64,000 nucleotides of DNA from Thalassococcus sp. S3. Lineage in GTDB: Bacteria > Pseudomonadota > Alphaproteobacteria > Rhodobacterales > Rhodobacteraceae. The DNA lies in assembly GCF_004216475.1 (NCBI RefSeq), contig NZ_CP022303.1, forward strand, positions 620,001 through 684,000. The letters are read 5' to 3'. Each line of letters begins with the position of its first letter. The stretch's first letter is position 1. Positions 1-9,864 of this stretch are shown piece after piece. A model generated the notes under the pieces. It saw only the letters and a program-made list of their open reading frames with translations, searched no databases and was not told the origin of the DNA. The position numbers and the translations under genes were made by a program.

Positions 1-220
1 ACATTTCTTGCTCCGCAGCGAGGGTCATTTTCTTTCGTTGCAAGACATAGACCGACACGCGGTTTCTGCCAGTTCAGGACGTGTTGATTCGATGGTGATA
101 GGGCGCATAACGCCGGTATGACGGCTTCAGCGTTGCTGTGAGTCCGATTGGCTGATTCCCGTGGCCTGACGGCCGGCCCGGGCTATCTGAGCCATTCGGT
201 CGGCAAAGAGGCTGATTAAG

Positions 221-853
221 ATGCTCAAAACGATTTCTCATTTTTTCCACGGCAGCCGGGTCAGCGACGGCTCGGATGCCAAGATCGGGCATGCCGAGGG
301 GGATGGCGTCACCCTGCACGTCCAACTGCGTGTTCTGGACCGCGACCCTTATCTGTGCCTCGCCGATGAGAGACTGAGACTGATCTCAGTCTTCGACGAT
401 CTGCGGTACGATCGTGCGGATATGGACATGTTGTCGGGACCGATGCGGCGGCGGGTGATCGCCAAACTTGTGCCCTTGGGGTTCCAGCAAGTCTCAGGCG
501 GGGTGCTGGAGAACGCGGCACTGGATGTCAGGATGTATATGCCCAAGTTTCGCGCGCTGGGCGCGTCGCCTTTTGATGCGACACGCGACACGCCGCGCAG
601 ACCGCAGGACTATTACATCCTCACGCCCACTCAGACAGCTTGCCAGTTCATTGATCACTACCCGGTTGATGAAGCTGTCACCGCGATCAAGGCACTGATC
701 GTCAAGCACCCCATCAATCTTTTGCGTGTGTCGGATTATCTGGAGAAATCAGGAAAGCACCAGATTTTCGCGGGCGCGATCGGGCACCTTAAATTCGTTC
801 AGAGGGAGGCAGTGGAGGCCGAGCCCCTGCGCTCACGTCGCGCCTTGCGCTGA
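221..853 (+). CDS. Conserved hypothetical protein, 210 aa
   Basis: I do not recognise a named family. The ORF opens with ATG after AAAGAGG at about 9 nt spacing, which supports this start. The protein is soluble-looking, with no signal peptide or membrane segment. It starts with a short helical stretch (MLKTISHFFHG) and has a conserved-looking centre containing DYYILTPTQTACQ (about residues 127-139). The C-terminus is Arg-rich. It stands alone upstream of the Na+-NQR maturation genes and on the opposite strand to them, so context gives no function. That it is a real gene rests on length, start signal and codon character. Confidence 0.6.
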   Translation: MLKTISHFFHGSRVSDGSDAKIGHAEGDGVTLHVQLRVLDRDPYLCLADERLRLISVFDDLRYDRADMDMLSGPMRRRVIAKLVPLGFQQVSGGVLENAALDVRMYMPKFRALGASPFDATRDTPRRPQDYYILTPTQTACQFIDHYPVDEAVTAIKALIVKHPINLLRVSDYLEKSGKHQIFAGAIGHLKFVQREAVEAEPLRSRRALR

Positions 854-1103
854 CTTCCGCCGACGCCACGCCATCGCCGAACCGAAGCGAGAAGTAGCCT
901 TTTCCCAACGTGAGAAAGCAGGGCGGGCTGGGAGAGCGGGAACATGGACCTTTGATGCGGATCGGGCGTCACCGTGGTGCTTGCGGGTCGCCGCCTTGGC
1001 TGATGCTTTTGCGAATGTGACTTGACGCGGCGCGGACAAACCGAAATTGACTTGCCGATACCGGGTTTGAACGCTCGCGTTCATTCCAAAAAAGGGAACT
1101 GCC

Positions 1104-1295
1104 ATGGGTCTTGGCGATCTGGTTCTAAGTCCGCTTGCCGCAACGTTGATTTTCTGCGTCACCTGTCTGGCCGGGCATCGCTACAGACGCGTCTGGAAGG
1201 CAAAAGGCCCAAGCTATCAATACTGGATATTCGGAGTGATTGCGGCAGCGGGCCTGCTGGTTTTGGGTTTTGTCCCGATCGAAATTCCGGGCTAG
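1104..1295 (+). CDS. Small membrane protein, 63 aa
   Basis: Two hydrophobic stretches, about residues 8-23 and 41-57, are separated by a basic loop (HRYRRVWKAKG), which predicts a two-pass inner-membrane peptide. An AAGGGA Shine-Dalgarno sits about 6 nt before the ATG. The stop codon lies in a CTAG that also contains the stop of the converging nqrM gene, so the two genes end tail to tail with a 4 bp overlap. Function unknown. A role near Na+-NQR assembly is only a guess from position. Confidence 0.5.
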   Translation: MGLGDLVLSPLAATLIFCVTCLAGHRYRRVWKAKGPSYQYWIFGVIAAAGLLVLGFVPIEIPG

Positions 1296-1534
1296 GCAGC
1301 GTCACCCTGACCGGCACGCTCCATCATCTTGCGCGCGCGGGGGCATTGCAGACGTTCCTTAAGCGGGGAATTCGGGTCAATTTCCTTCTTGCACACAAGG
1401 CAATGATCCGCGTCAGCGATTGCGTTCAAACCTCCGCAACTGCCCTTGATCCGCTTGTTCATGAAGATCACGCCCACTGACATGCCAAGGGTGATCAGAA
1501 GAAGGAAGACAAAGGCCAGTACGAAGGTTTCCAT
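1292..1534 (-). CDS. nqrM: Na+-NQR maturation factor NqrM (DUF539)
   Basis: An 80-aa protein with one N-terminal membrane helix (about residues 4-24) and four cysteines at C33, C45, C48 and C64, the first in the GSCGGL motif typical of NqrM. In known systems NqrM is needed to deliver or assemble the mononuclear iron centre between NqrD and NqrE. It lies directly downstream of apbE (24 bp gap, same strand), and both diverge from nqrA-F. The locus therefore carries both dedicated maturation factors for the complex. Confidence 0.9.
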   Translation of the reverse strand: METFVLAFVFLLLITLGMSVGVIFMNKRIKGSCGGLNAIADADHCLVCKKEIDPNSPLKERLQCPRARKMMERAGQGDAA

Positions 1535-1558
1535 ATGCGTTACCTCGACAGGTGCGGT

Positions 1559-2596
1559 TTAGGTGGTGAGCGCCTCAAACCTTTGGCTGGCGTAGGTCCT
1601 GAATGCAGGCTGCCCCGCGCTGGCGCTCTGTTCAACGAACTGAACGGCGATGTTGTTCCTTGAAGCAACTTCAAGGCCTTCTTCGCGCCCCAGGATCAGC
1701 ATTGCTGTCGACCAGGCGTCAGCCAGCATCGCATCTTCGGCCATCACGGTCGCGGACGCGGTTTTGTGCATGACCGGATAACCGGTTTTCGGATCGATCA
1801 GGTGCGAAAAGCGCTGACCGTCCACTTCGAAATAGTTCCGGTAGTCGCCGGAGGTTGCCAGACCCAGCCCGGACACACCCACAACGCCCATGACGCCCAT
1901 GACGCCGCGATCGGCCGGGTTTGGTGCTTCGATCCCGATCTGCCATGGCAATCCGTCCGGGTTGCGACCGGCGGCATAAAGATCACCACCGATTTCCACC
2001 ATATAGTCCTTGATGCCGAATGTTTCGAGGACCTGTCCGATATAATCCGCGCCATAGCCTTTGCCGATACCGGCGAGGTATACTTGGGCCTGTGATTGAC
2101 GTTTGGCCATCGTGCCGGATCCCAGCGCCAGCGTGTTGGCGTGGCCGGACATTTCGGTGGCCCGCGCGACAGCGTCAGGAGAGGGCAGGGCCTTGGCGCC
2201 CGGCGCTCCGAACCCCCAAAGCTCGATCAATGGGCCGATTGTGGTGTCGAAACGGCCATCACTTGCGCGGTGAACGTGGTCGGCTGCCTGCATGACATGC
2301 GACAATTCGCGCGACATCGTCACAGATGCCTGGCGAGGCGCGACATTAAAGCGCGCGATCTCCGATGCGCTGTCCCAGTTCGACAACTTGCCGTTCAGTT
2401 CGGCAAGGGCGGTGTCGATCGCGGATTGAAGCGGTGCTTTCTCGAATTCACCGTCATGGTCCACGACAACGACGTTATATGTCGTGCCCATCGAGAACCC
2501 TGCGATTTCAATGACTTGCCTGCGATTTTTGCAGGCGGCCAAGGCCAGTGTCATTGCTATAAGTGCGCGGCGGGATATACGTGTGGCAGTGCTCAA
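1559..2596 (-). CDS. apbE: FAD:protein FMN transferase ApbE (NQR flavinylation), lipoprotein
   Basis: A 345-aa ApbE-family protein. It transfers FMN from FAD to a threonine of NqrB and NqrC, with Mg2+ as cofactor. It starts with a lipoprotein signal (LALAAC, lipid Cys22), so it acts on the periplasmic face of the inner membrane. Family motifs visible: FSMGTTYN near the start, GIGKGYGADYI, EIGGDLYAAG (201-210), HLIDPKTGYPV and the Mg-site region AEDAMLADAWSTA. It is encoded next to nqrM and divergent from nqrA-F, whose NqrB and NqrC carry the target motifs. Unusual feature: residues 231-241 are a short Gly-Val-Met repeat encoded by near-perfect 9-bp DNA repeats at 1874-1906. Confidence 0.93.
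   Translation of the reverse strand: MSTATRISRRALIAMTLALAACKNRRQVIEIAGFSMGTTYNVVVVDHDGEFEKAPLQSAIDTALAELNGKLSNWDSASEIARFNVAPRQASVTMSRELSHVMQAADHVHRASDGRFDTTIGPLIELWGFGAPGAKALPSPDAVARATEMSGHANTLALGSGTMAKRQSQAQVYLAGIGKGYGADYIGQVLETFGIKDYMVEIGGDLYAAGRNPDGLPWQIGIEAPNPADRGVMGVMGVVGVSGLGLATSGDYRNYFEVDGQRFSHLIDPKTGYPVMHKTASATVMAEDAMLADAWSTAMLILGREEGLEVASRNNIAVQFVEQSASAGQPAFRTYASQRFEALTT
1874..1906 (-). repeat. 9-bp tandem repeat inside apbE
   Basis: Three to four copies of a 9-bp unit (GGCGTCATG on the coding strand, the later ones diverged) encode Gly-Val-Met-Gly-Val-Met-Gly-Val-Val-Gly-Val. The repeat keeps frame, so copy-number changes would lengthen or shorten a surface loop without disrupting the protein. 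Confidence 0.7.
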
Positions 2597-2770
2597 TTGA
2601 GGACCTTTCCGTCACATTTTTGTGCTGGCTTAGCTTATTTTTTTGTTTCTTCAACCTCATTATGGTCAAATCTGTAAAAAACCTCTAGCAGGACGCCGTA
2701 ACTTTTCCGCGTGCCGGGTTAGCCACCCACAGGTCGCCAGCGGATCACTAAATAATTGAGGATTGCAAGG
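2597..2770. promoter_or_regulatory. Divergent apbE / nqrA intergenic region
   Basis: About 175 bp separate the apbE start from the chosen nqrA start. The centre is AT-rich (long T tract near 2636-2645 and TGTAAAAAACC near 2673), unlike the flanking coding DNA, as expected for back-to-back promoters. I cannot assign exact -35/-10 boxes with confidence. Confidence 0.4.
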
Positions 2771-4111
2771 TTGACGCAAATCAAGTTGCGCAGAGGTTTA
2801 AACCTGCCGATTTCGGGCGCGCCGCGAGCAGAGATCAGCGAGGCCAAACCAGTGACTTCGGTCGGTATCGTCGGTGATGACTATATCGATCTGAAACCTC
2901 GAATCGCGGTCGCCGAGGGGGATATGGTCGTCGCCGGTACACCGATCCTGTCCGATAAGAGAATGCCGGAGGTGCAGATCGTGGCTCCGGTCGCGGGCAA
3001 GGTACGTGCGATCAACCGCGGCGCGCGGCGCAAGCTGGTCAGCATTGTGATCGATGTCGACGAAAGCGCGGGGCAAGCTCTTGATTTTTCGGAGGTTGGC
3101 GACGCGACCTCTCGCGAGGGGATTGTCGAACGTTTGTGCGCTGCGGGCCTTTGGACGTCGTTTCGAACGCGACCTTATTCCAAGATACCGCAACCGGACA
3201 GTACGCCGATTGCCATCTACGTGACCGCCCTCGACACAGAACCTTTGGCCGCCGACCCCCGCATTGCAATCGCCGATGAGCCCGAGGCCTTCGCGAAGGG
3301 CCTGGAAACCATCGCGCCGCTGACCGAAGGACCGACATACCTTTGCCATGCACCGGGGGAGCCGCTGCCGGGGCAGGACCTTCAAAGCATCGAACCGGTG
3401 GCCTTTTCAGGCCCGCATCCAGCCGGCTTGGCTGGCACGCATATGCACTTTCTGACGCCGCCGCAGGCGGACCAGTTTGTCTGGACCATCGGCTATCAGG
3501 ACGTGATCGCCATCGGCCGCCTGATGCTGACCGGTGTTTACGATGCGCGGCGTATTGTCTCGCTGGGCGGTCCCGCTTGCCATGATCCGCGCCTTCTCAG
3601 GACCATCTCCGGCGCTTCGCTGGTGGAGATTTGCGAGGCCGATCTGCCGGACATTCCGGTCAGAATGATCTCTGGCTCCGTGCTCAGCGGTCGCGCCGGG
3701 GACGGGGCGGACGCCTATTTGGGACGCTACGCACGCCAGATCACGCTGATCGAGGAGGACAAGAAGCAGATCCCCATGGGATGGATCCGCCCAATGGTGT
3801 CGAAATACGCGGTGCAACCCGTGCTTGGATCCGCGCTGGCCAGACGGGAGTTTCCGTTGACGTCAAATCTCAACGGCGGTCGGCGCGCCATGGTGCCGCT
3901 GGGCACGTTCGAGGAACTTATGCCGCAGGACTTTCTGCCGACGCAGCTGTTGCGGGCTTTGTTGGTGATGGATACCGATCAGGCACAGCTTCTCGGAGCG
4001 TTGGAACTTGACGAAGAAGACCTCGGTCTGGTCGGCTTCGCCTGTCCGGCAAAGTATGAGTATGGTCTCGCACTGCGCGATTGTCTGACCAAGATCGAAA
4101 AAGAAGGGTAA
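2771..4111 (+). CDS. nqrA: Na+-translocating NADH:quinone reductase subunit A
   Basis: Peripheral cytoplasmic subunit of Na+-NQR, implicated in quinone binding. The frame has no ATG near its beginning. I chose TTG at 2771 because it gives MTQIKLRRGLNLPISGAP, matching the usual NqrA N-terminus, and a 446-aa protein of typical length. GAGG at 2758-2761 gives about 9 nt spacing. An upstream TTG at 2756 is the alternative and adds five residues. The N-terminal region resembles biotinyl/RnfC barrel-sandwich folds (APVAGKVRAINRG). First gene of the tightly packed nqrABCDEF operon, 3 nt before nqrB. Confidence 0.95.
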   Translation: MTQIKLRRGLNLPISGAPRAEISEAKPVTSVGIVGDDYIDLKPRIAVAEGDMVVAGTPILSDKRMPEVQIVAPVAGKVRAINRGARRKLVSIVIDVDESAGQALDFSEVGDATSREGIVERLCAAGLWTSFRTRPYSKIPQPDSTPIAIYVTALDTEPLAADPRIAIADEPEAFAKGLETIAPLTEGPTYLCHAPGEPLPGQDLQSIEPVAFSGPHPAGLAGTHMHFLTPPQADQFVWTIGYQDVIAIGRLMLTGVYDARRIVSLGGPACHDPRLLRTISGASLVEICEADLPDIPVRMISGSVLSGRAGDGADAYLGRYARQITLIEEDKKQIPMGWIRPMVSKYAVQPVLGSALARREFPLTSNLNGGRRAMVPLGTFEELMPQDFLPTQLLRALLVMDTDQAQLLGALELDEEDLGLVGFACPAKYEYGLALRDCLTKIEKEG

Positions 4112-4114
4112 CAC

Positions 4115-5314
4115 ATGGGCCTTCGCAATTTCTTTGACCGGGTCGAGCCGCATTTCGAAAAGGGCGGGAAGTGGGAACGGTACTTTCCCATCTATGAGAT
4201 GGTGGAGAGTTTTCTCTACACCCCCAAGACGGTCACCAAAGTCGCACCTCATGCCCGCTCCTACATCGATATGAAGCGGATCATGACCTATGTGGTCTTG
4301 GCGACGGTGCCCTGCATTCTGATGGCCCTCTACAACACCGGCTACCAGACAAACCTCGCCATTGCGGAATACGGTTCCTCCGGCTGGCGTGCATGGATCA
4401 TCGAGACGGCGGGTATCGGATTTAATCCCGCCAACCCGCTGGCAAACATGCTGCATGGGCTGCTTTACTTCCTGCCCATCTACATCACCACATTGGTTGC
4501 TGGCGGCATCTTCGAAGTGATCTTTGCCACCGTGCGCAAGCATGAGGTGAATGAAGGCTTCCTTGTCACATCCATGCTTTACACGCTGATCTTGCCGGCA
4601 ACGACGCCGTTGTGGCAGGTGGCTTTGGGCATCATCTTCGGGGTGGTGATCGGCAAAGAAGTGTTCGGCGGAACTGGCAAGAACTTCCTGAACCCGGCGC
4701 TGACCGGCCGCGCGTTTCTCTATTTCGCTTATCCTGCGCAACTTTCGGGCGACAGCGTTTGGGTCCCGGTCGATGGGTTCACGGGCGCCACGGCGCTGGC
4801 GGTCTCCGCCTCGGATGGCTTTCAGGAACTCGCAGCCCGCGGCATGACGTGGTGGGACAGTTTCATAGGCTTGGTTCCCGGCTCAATCGGGGAGACATCG
4901 ACCCTTGCGGCGCTCCTGGGCCTCGTGTTCCTGCTTGCGACAAAGATCGCCAATTACCGGATGGTGGTCGGCTGTCTTGGCGGCATGATCGTCTTCTCGT
5001 TGCTGCTCAACTGGATCGGCTCCGATACAAACCCCATGTTTGCAATGCCATGGTATTGGCATCTGGTTCTGGGTGGGTATGCTTTTGGCTTGGTATTCAT
5101 GGTCACCGAGCCTGTCTCCGGCGCCCATACCAATACGGGGCGCTACATCTATGGTGCGCTGATCGGTGTCATGGTCGTCATGATCCGTGTCATTAACCCG
5201 GCCTTCCCGGAAGGTATGATGCTCGCAATTCTATTCGGTAACGTGTTCGCGCCGCTGATTGACCACTTTGTCGTGCAGGCGAACATCAAGCGAAGGACAA
5301 AGCGATATGTCTGA
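4115..5314 (+). CDS. nqrB: Na+-NQR subunit B (covalent FMN, membrane)
   Basis: A 399-aa polytopic inner-membrane subunit of the Na+ pump. It carries the flavinylation motif DGFTGATAL (220-228), in which Thr226 is the expected covalent FMN site modified by ApbE. Multiple hydrophobic helices are visible (for example 55-72, 112-135 and 160-180). It follows nqrA by 3 nt and overlaps nqrC by 8 nt, indicating coupled translation. Length and motif match the family. Confidence 0.97.
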   Translation: MGLRNFFDRVEPHFEKGGKWERYFPIYEMVESFLYTPKTVTKVAPHARSYIDMKRIMTYVVLATVPCILMALYNTGYQTNLAIAEYGSSGWRAWIIETAGIGFNPANPLANMLHGLLYFLPIYITTLVAGGIFEVIFATVRKHEVNEGFLVTSMLYTLILPATTPLWQVALGIIFGVVIGKEVFGGTGKNFLNPALTGRAFLYFAYPAQLSGDSVWVPVDGFTGATALAVSASDGFQELAARGMTWWDSFIGLVPGSIGETSTLAALLGLVFLLATKIANYRMVVGCLGGMIVFSLLLNWIGSDTNPMFAMPWYWHLVLGGYAFGLVFMVTEPVSGAHTNTGRYIYGALIGVMVVMIRVINPAFPEGMMLAILFGNVFAPLIDHFVVQANIKRRTKRYV

Positions 5315-6122
5315 GCAGAACGACAATACTGAACAAAAGGGGCTGATCGGCCGGTTTCTGGCCATGTCTCCCGACTCTGTGCCCAAGACAATTTTCGTCG
5401 CTGTGTCGGTATGTCTGGTGGCGTCCATGGTGGTATCGGCGGCCGCTGTCGCGCTGCGACCGGCACAGTCTGTCAACGCTCTTAAGGACAAGCAGATAAA
5501 CATCCTGCAGGTGGCCGGCATCTACGACCCGGAGGTCGATGTCCCCCAAGCGTTCTCGGTGTTCGAGCCTCAGGTGCTTGAACTGGCGACTGGCGAGTTT
5601 ACCGACGCATTTGATCCCGCGACCTTTGACGATCGTGAAGCGGCCGACGACCCGGCCACATCGCGCGCGTTGGAAGAGGACCCCGCGGGCATCGGACGGC
5701 AGGCGGATTATGTCACGGTTTATCTGCTGCGCGACGATGCTGGTGCGGTGGACAAGGTGATCCTGCCCATTCACGGATACGGCTTGTGGTCGACGCTCTA
5801 CGGCTTCATCGCCCTCGAAGAGAACGGCAACGATATCTATGGCCTGCAGTTTTACGAGCATGCCGAGACCCCCGGTCTGGGCGCCGAGGTTGATAACCCC
5901 CGGTGGCGCTCGCAGTGGTCCGGTGCGCGGCTGCGCGATGACGACGGCGAGCTGCAGATCACCGTGGCCAAGACGGCGCCTCCGGCAGGCGATGAATATC
6001 ATATCGACGCGCTTGCGGGCGCGACCTTGACCTCGGTCGGTGTCGATAACCTGATCAGGTTCTGGATGGGGGAAGCGGGCTATGCGCCGTTCCTTGAAAA
6101 TCTCAAAGCGGGAGGCGTCTAA
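5307..6122 (+). CDS. nqrC: Na+-NQR subunit C (covalent FMN, periplasmic)
   Basis: A 271-aa subunit with one N-terminal membrane anchor (about residues 28-50) and a large periplasmic FMN-binding domain. The motif [10 protein letters not shown] (237-246) contains Thr240, the predicted phosphoester-linked FMN residue. The ATG at 5307 lies inside the end of nqrB and gives the usual NqrC N-terminus. An ORF start 48 nt earlier lacks support. Within the complex it passes electrons between NqrF and NqrB via the membrane iron centre. Confidence 0.96.
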   Translation: MSEQNDNTEQKGLIGRFLAMSPDSVPKTIFVAVSVCLVASMVVSAAAVALRPAQSVNALKDKQINILQVAGIYDPEVDVPQAFSVFEPQVLELATGEFTDAFDPATFDDREAADDPATSRALEEDPAGIGRQADYVTVYLLRDDAGAVDKVILPIHGYGLWSTLYGFIALEENGNDIYGLQFYEHAETPGLGAEVDNPRWRSQWSGARLRDDDGELQITVAKTAPPAGDEYHIDALAGATLTSVGVDNLIRFWMGEAGYAPFLENLKAGGV

Positions 6123-6775
6123 TGGCCCAGAAGCGCAGAGAAATGCTGGTCGACCCCTTGGTCGACAACAACCCCATCACCTTGCAGGTTCTGGGCATCT
6201 GTTCAGCTCTTGCGGTGACCTCTTCGTTGCAGGTCGCCTTTGTGATGACCGTCGCGGTGACCCTTGTGACGGGCTTTTCGTCCATGTTCATCTCGATGAT
6301 CCGCAACCATATCCCCAGTTCAATCCGGATTATCGTGCAGATGGTGATCATCGCTTCGCTGGTGATCCTGGTGGACCAGATCCTCAAGGCCTATGCCTAT
6401 GAGATCTCGAAAACCCTGTCGGTCTTTGTGGGCCTGATCATCACCAACTGCATCGTGATGGGCCGGGCCGAAGCGTTCGCGATGAAGAACCCGCCGCTGG
6501 ACAGCTTCATCGACGGTGTCGGCAACGGGCTGGGCTATGGTCTGATCCTGATGCTGGTCGGTTTCATCCGTGAGCTCTTTGGCTCGGGCAGTCTTTTTGG
6601 CATCACCGTGCTTGAGACCGTCAACAACGGCGGCTGGTATGTGCCGAACGGCATGTTGCTGCTGCCGCCCTCGGCCTTCTTCATCATCGGTCTGATCATC
6701 TGGGCTTTCCGCTCGTGGAAACCGGCTCAGGTGGAAGAGCGGGAATACAAAATTCAAACGGTGGAGGAGCACTGA
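6122..6775 (+). CDS. nqrD: Na+-NQR subunit D
   Basis: A 217-aa membrane subunit with about six hydrophobic helices. It pairs with NqrE around the intramembrane iron centre, the conserved Cys lying in [12 protein letters not shown]. Its ATG overlaps the nqrC stop by one base (TAATG) and its own stop overlaps the nqrE start in the same way (TGATG), so expression is coupled. Typical family length. Confidence 0.97.
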   Translation: MAQKRREMLVDPLVDNNPITLQVLGICSALAVTSSLQVAFVMTVAVTLVTGFSSMFISMIRNHIPSSIRIIVQMVIIASLVILVDQILKAYAYEISKTLSVFVGLIITNCIVMGRAEAFAMKNPPLDSFIDGVGNGLGYGLILMLVGFIRELFGSGSLFGITVLETVNNGGWYVPNGMLLLPPSAFFIIGLIIWAFRSWKPAQVEEREYKIQTVEEH

Positions 6776-7383
6776 TGGAAGCTTATCTCGCCCTCGCCGT
6801 TAAGGCGATCTTTGTCGAAAACCTCGCTTTGTCCTTCTTTCTGGGCATGTGCACATTCATCGCCGTGTCCAAGAAGATCTCGACCGCGATCGGTCTTGGG
6901 ATTTCGGTCATGATCGTGCAGTCGATCACGGTTCCGGCAAACAACCTGATCCTCAACTATCTGCTGGCGCCCGGCGCGCTGGCCTGGGCCGGTTTTTCCG
7001 AGGTCGATCTGACCTTTCTGGGCCTGATTTCCTATATCGGTGTGATCGCGGCCCTGGTGCAGATCCTGGAAATGGTGCTCGATAAGTACTTCCCGCCGCT
7101 TTACAATGCTTTGGGTGTTTTCCTGCCACTCATCACCGTGAACTGCGCGATCCTCGGCGGATCGCTCTTCATGGTGGAGCGTGGGTATGATTTCGGCGAA
7201 AGCGTCACCTACGGTGTGTCCTCTGGCTTTGGTTGGGCGCTGGCTATCACGGCGATGGCAGGCGTGCGCGAAAAGCTGAAATATTCCGACATTCCCGATG
7301 GTCTGCAAGGGCTGGGCATCACCTTCATCACCGCGGGGTTGATGGCGATGGCCTTCATGTCCTTCTCCGGCGTTAAACTGTAA
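6775..7383 (+). CDS. nqrE: Na+-NQR subunit E
   Basis: A 202-aa membrane protein homologous to NqrD and Rnf[15 protein letters not shown] and [14 protein letters not shown] carry the conserved cysteines that ligate the iron shared with NqrD. The TGATG overlap with nqrD fixes the start at 6775, with GGAGG at 6763-6767 as the ribosome-binding site. NqrM encoded nearby is the expected maturation partner for this centre. Confidence 0.97.
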   Translation: MEAYLALAVKAIFVENLALSFFLGMCTFIAVSKKISTAIGLGISVMIVQSITVPANNLILNYLLAPGALAWAGFSEVDLTFLGLISYIGVIAALVQILEMVLDKYFPPLYNALGVFLPLITVNCAILGGSLFMVERGYDFGESVTYGVSSGFGWALAITAMAGVREKLKYSDIPDGLQGLGITFITAGLMAMAFMSFSGVKL

Positions 7384-7395
7384 GGGGCGATTGCT

Positions 7396-8616
7396 ATGGC
7401 GACCTTCGGTCTTGGAATTCTTCTCTTTACGCTGATCGTCCTCACATTGGTCACGGTCATCCTTGCCGCGCGCTCCAGGCTTGTTTCAAGCGGGAACGTA
7501 AACATCACCATCAATGGTGAGAAAACAATCTCTGTCCCGGCGGGCGGCAAACTGCTCCAGACCCTGGCGGAGCAAAAGCTGTTTGTTCCGTCTGCCTGCG
7601 GCGGTGGCGGAACCTGCGCGCAGTGTCGTGTGCGTATTCATTCGGGCGGCGGGTCGATCCTGCCGACCGAAGAAAGCCATATCACAAAACGCGAGGCATC
7701 CTGCGGTGACCGTCTGTCCTGTCAGGTGGCGGTCAAGCAGGACATGGAAGTCGAAGTCCCCGAAGAGGTGTTCGGCGTCAAAAAGTGGGAGTGCACCGTC
7801 CGTTCGAACGAGAACGTGGCCACGTTCATCAAGAACCTGGTGTTGGAGCTGCCGGAGGGCGAGGACGTGAATTTCCGCGCGGGCGGATACATCCAGATCG
7901 AAGCGCCGGCGCACCAATTGAACTATACCGATTTCGACGTTCAGGACGAATACCGCGAAGATTGGGACAAATTCGATCTGTGGCAATACAAGTCCGCCGT
8001 AGCCGAACCGATCGAACGTGCCTATTCGATGGCCAACTACCCGGATGAAAAAGGGCTGATCATGCTCAACGTGCGGGTGGCCTCCCCGCCTCCGGGAACA
8101 GATCTGCCGCCGGGGCAAATGTCGTCCTACATCTTCAACCTCAAGCCCGGTGACAAGGTCACGATCTCTGGTCCGTTCGGCGAATTCTTCGCGCGCGACA
8201 CCCAGAAGGAGATGGTGTTTATCGGCGGGGGCGCGGGCATGGCGCCGATGCGCAGCCATATCTTCGACCAGCTCAAGCGGCTCAAGAACCGCGACCGGAA
8301 AATCACCTTCTGGTACGGGGCGAGGTCAAAGAAAGAGATGTTCTTTGTCGAGGATTTCGACGAGCTTGCGAAGGAATTCCCGAACTTCACCTGGCATGTC
8401 GCCCTTTCCGATGCGTTGCCAGAGGACGATTGGGATGGCTACACCGGCTTCATCCACAATGTGCTTTATGACGAGTATCTCAAGGATCATCCCGCGCCGG
8501 AGGATTGTGAATACTACATGTGTGGTCCGCCGATCATGAACTCCTCATGCATCAACATGCTTGTGGAGCTTGGCGTTGACCGAGAGGATATCATGCTCGA
8601 CGACTTCGGTGGCTGA
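7396..8616 (+). CDS. nqrF: Na+-NQR subunit F (NADH dehydrogenase, 2Fe-2S/FAD)
   Basis: The 406-aa electron-entry subunit. It has one N-terminal transmembrane helix (about 5-25) and a ferredoxin-type domain with 2Fe-2S ligands C68, C74, C77 ([10 protein letters not shown]) and C109. A ferredoxin-NADP reductase-like module follows, with RAYSMANY for [14 protein letters not shown] for NAD(H) and CGPP near the end. It oxidises NADH in the cytoplasm and feeds the pump. Last gene of the operon, 12 nt after nqrE. Confidence 0.97.
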   Translation: MATFGLGILLFTLIVLTLVTVILAARSRLVSSGNVNITINGEKTISVPAGGKLLQTLAEQKLFVPSACGGGGTCAQCRVRIHSGGGSILPTEESHITKREASCGDRLSCQVAVKQDMEVEVPEEVFGVKKWECTVRSNENVATFIKNLVLELPEGEDVNFRAGGYIQIEAPAHQLNYTDFDVQDEYREDWDKFDLWQYKSAVAEPIERAYSMANYPDEKGLIMLNVRVASPPPGTDLPPGQMSSYIFNLKPGDKVTISGPFGEFFARDTQKEMVFIGGGAGMAPMRSHIFDQLKRLKNRDRKITFWYGARSKKEMFFVEDFDELAKEFPNFTWHVALSDALPEDDWDGYTGFIHNVLYDEYLKDHPAPEDCEYYMCGPPIMNSSCINMLVELGVDREDIMLDDFGG

Positions 8617-8660
8617 CGCCAAGCCATGGAGCTTGATCAGCCGATACGCCTGCGTTTGGG

Positions 8661-9623
8661 CTAGAGCCAATCGATAAATTGCCCGTGCGGACCAGTGCGG
8701 GCAATTGCACGACCATTGTGAGAGAGAACAAAGGCGCCCGGTCGGTCGTCTAAGCCCATGTCAGACACGAGGTCAGGCAGGATACGCGCGCCCTCATTGG
8801 CCAGCCACTCCGCTTCAAGATCTTGGACAAGTTCGGCAAATTGTTTTCGGATCCGTGGTGCGACGTAGTTCAGAACGGCGGTATGAAAGATCACCAGACG
8901 GGCGTCTTTTGGCGCCTGAGCGGCTAATGCTTCGGTCTGTTCCAGAAGATCGCCTGTCACGATCCGAGGGGGATCGCGTCTGGCGACCCCGATTGCGGCC
9001 TCCAACCGGGACTGGCGTTCTGCATGTTCTGGCCAGATCAGCGTCCTAAGCCATTGCATGTCCTCGTCGCTTTGCACGTCCAGCGGATTGAGATCGAGGC
9101 CGGCACGCCAGACGATCTTGGGATGGGCTGCTGGGATCGGGGTTCGGTCGGACGCTTTACAGGGGAATACGGGGGCGGCTTTCTCCGAGGGGTCCAGCCG
9201 GACACGCCCGAAATCGTAGCCATAGCGATCCGGAAACAGACAAAGACCCGCGGCCGCGCCCACCTCGATGATGGCCAAAGGGGCCTTAAACTGCGCAAGT
9301 GCCGGAAGAAGACAAGCACAGCGTCCGGGTTCGTTCGTCTGGGTTGAGCGTGAGAGGATGACAGGTTTGATCTCGTCCCATCTCCCCAAGGCATGCAAGG
9401 CAAAGTCAAAACCCGCATCCGGCAGGCCCACGGAATGTCGTGTTGCCGCGAATAACAGGTTTGGCTGTTGTTTGCCCTCGGGCAAATCCAGAAGCCGGTT
9501 GAGGAGGTCCGGGTTTCCAGCCGCGGAGATCGCGTAGGCCTCATAAGTTGGGGAGATGCCATGCGCTTCGCGTTGGGCGAACGCAAGGTAGCGGTCGGCG
9601 AGGCTTTGGGTGCTTTTTGTCAT
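8661..9623 (-). CDS. DUF2332 family protein
   Basis: A 320-aa protein of the DUF2332 family, recognised from EVGAAAGLCL, the long central NPLDVQSDEDMQWLRTLIWP segment and the C-terminal LSHNGRAIARTGPHGQF. The first of these looks like a methyltransferase-type glycine loop, and the fold is probably SAM-binding-like, but no reaction is established. It converges on nqrF and is a single gene. No signal peptide. Confidence 0.75.
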   Translation of the reverse strand: MTKSTQSLADRYLAFAQREAHGISPTYEAYAISAAGNPDLLNRLLDLPEGKQQPNLLFAATRHSVGLPDAGFDFALHALGRWDEIKPVILSRSTQTNEPGRCACLLPALAQFKAPLAIIEVGAAAGLCLFPDRYGYDFGRVRLDPSEKAAPVFPCKASDRTPIPAAHPKIVWRAGLDLNPLDVQSDEDMQWLRTLIWPEHAERQSRLEAAIGVARRDPPRIVTGDLLEQTEALAAQAPKDARLVIFHTAVLNYVAPRIRKQFAELVQDLEAEWLANEGARILPDLVSDMGLDDRPGAFVLSHNGRAIARTGPHGQFIDWL

Positions 9624-9864
9624 GCGCGCACCTTAAGGTTTGGTAAAGGCGCTGCGAAGTGTCTCGGGACATTCGGATCGGCGCTTTCCAGCCAGTGATC
9701 AGAGGACTGTGTCGCTCTAAAGGGTCGCCATTTGAGCGCTCAGCCATGCGGCCGTCAGGTCTGGCCAAGCGGACGGATCCACTGAACAGAGCCTTTTTCG
9801 TGCTTTGCCATTGTCACGAACCCGGCGCAGAGGACGGTGAAAGCGGCGCCGCCACGGCCCGATT

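Noticed and set aside
1..220. Possible partial gene at the left edge
   Set aside because: An 83-aa reverse frame has no motif or start signal, and the stretch does not look like coding sequence; treated as intergenic.
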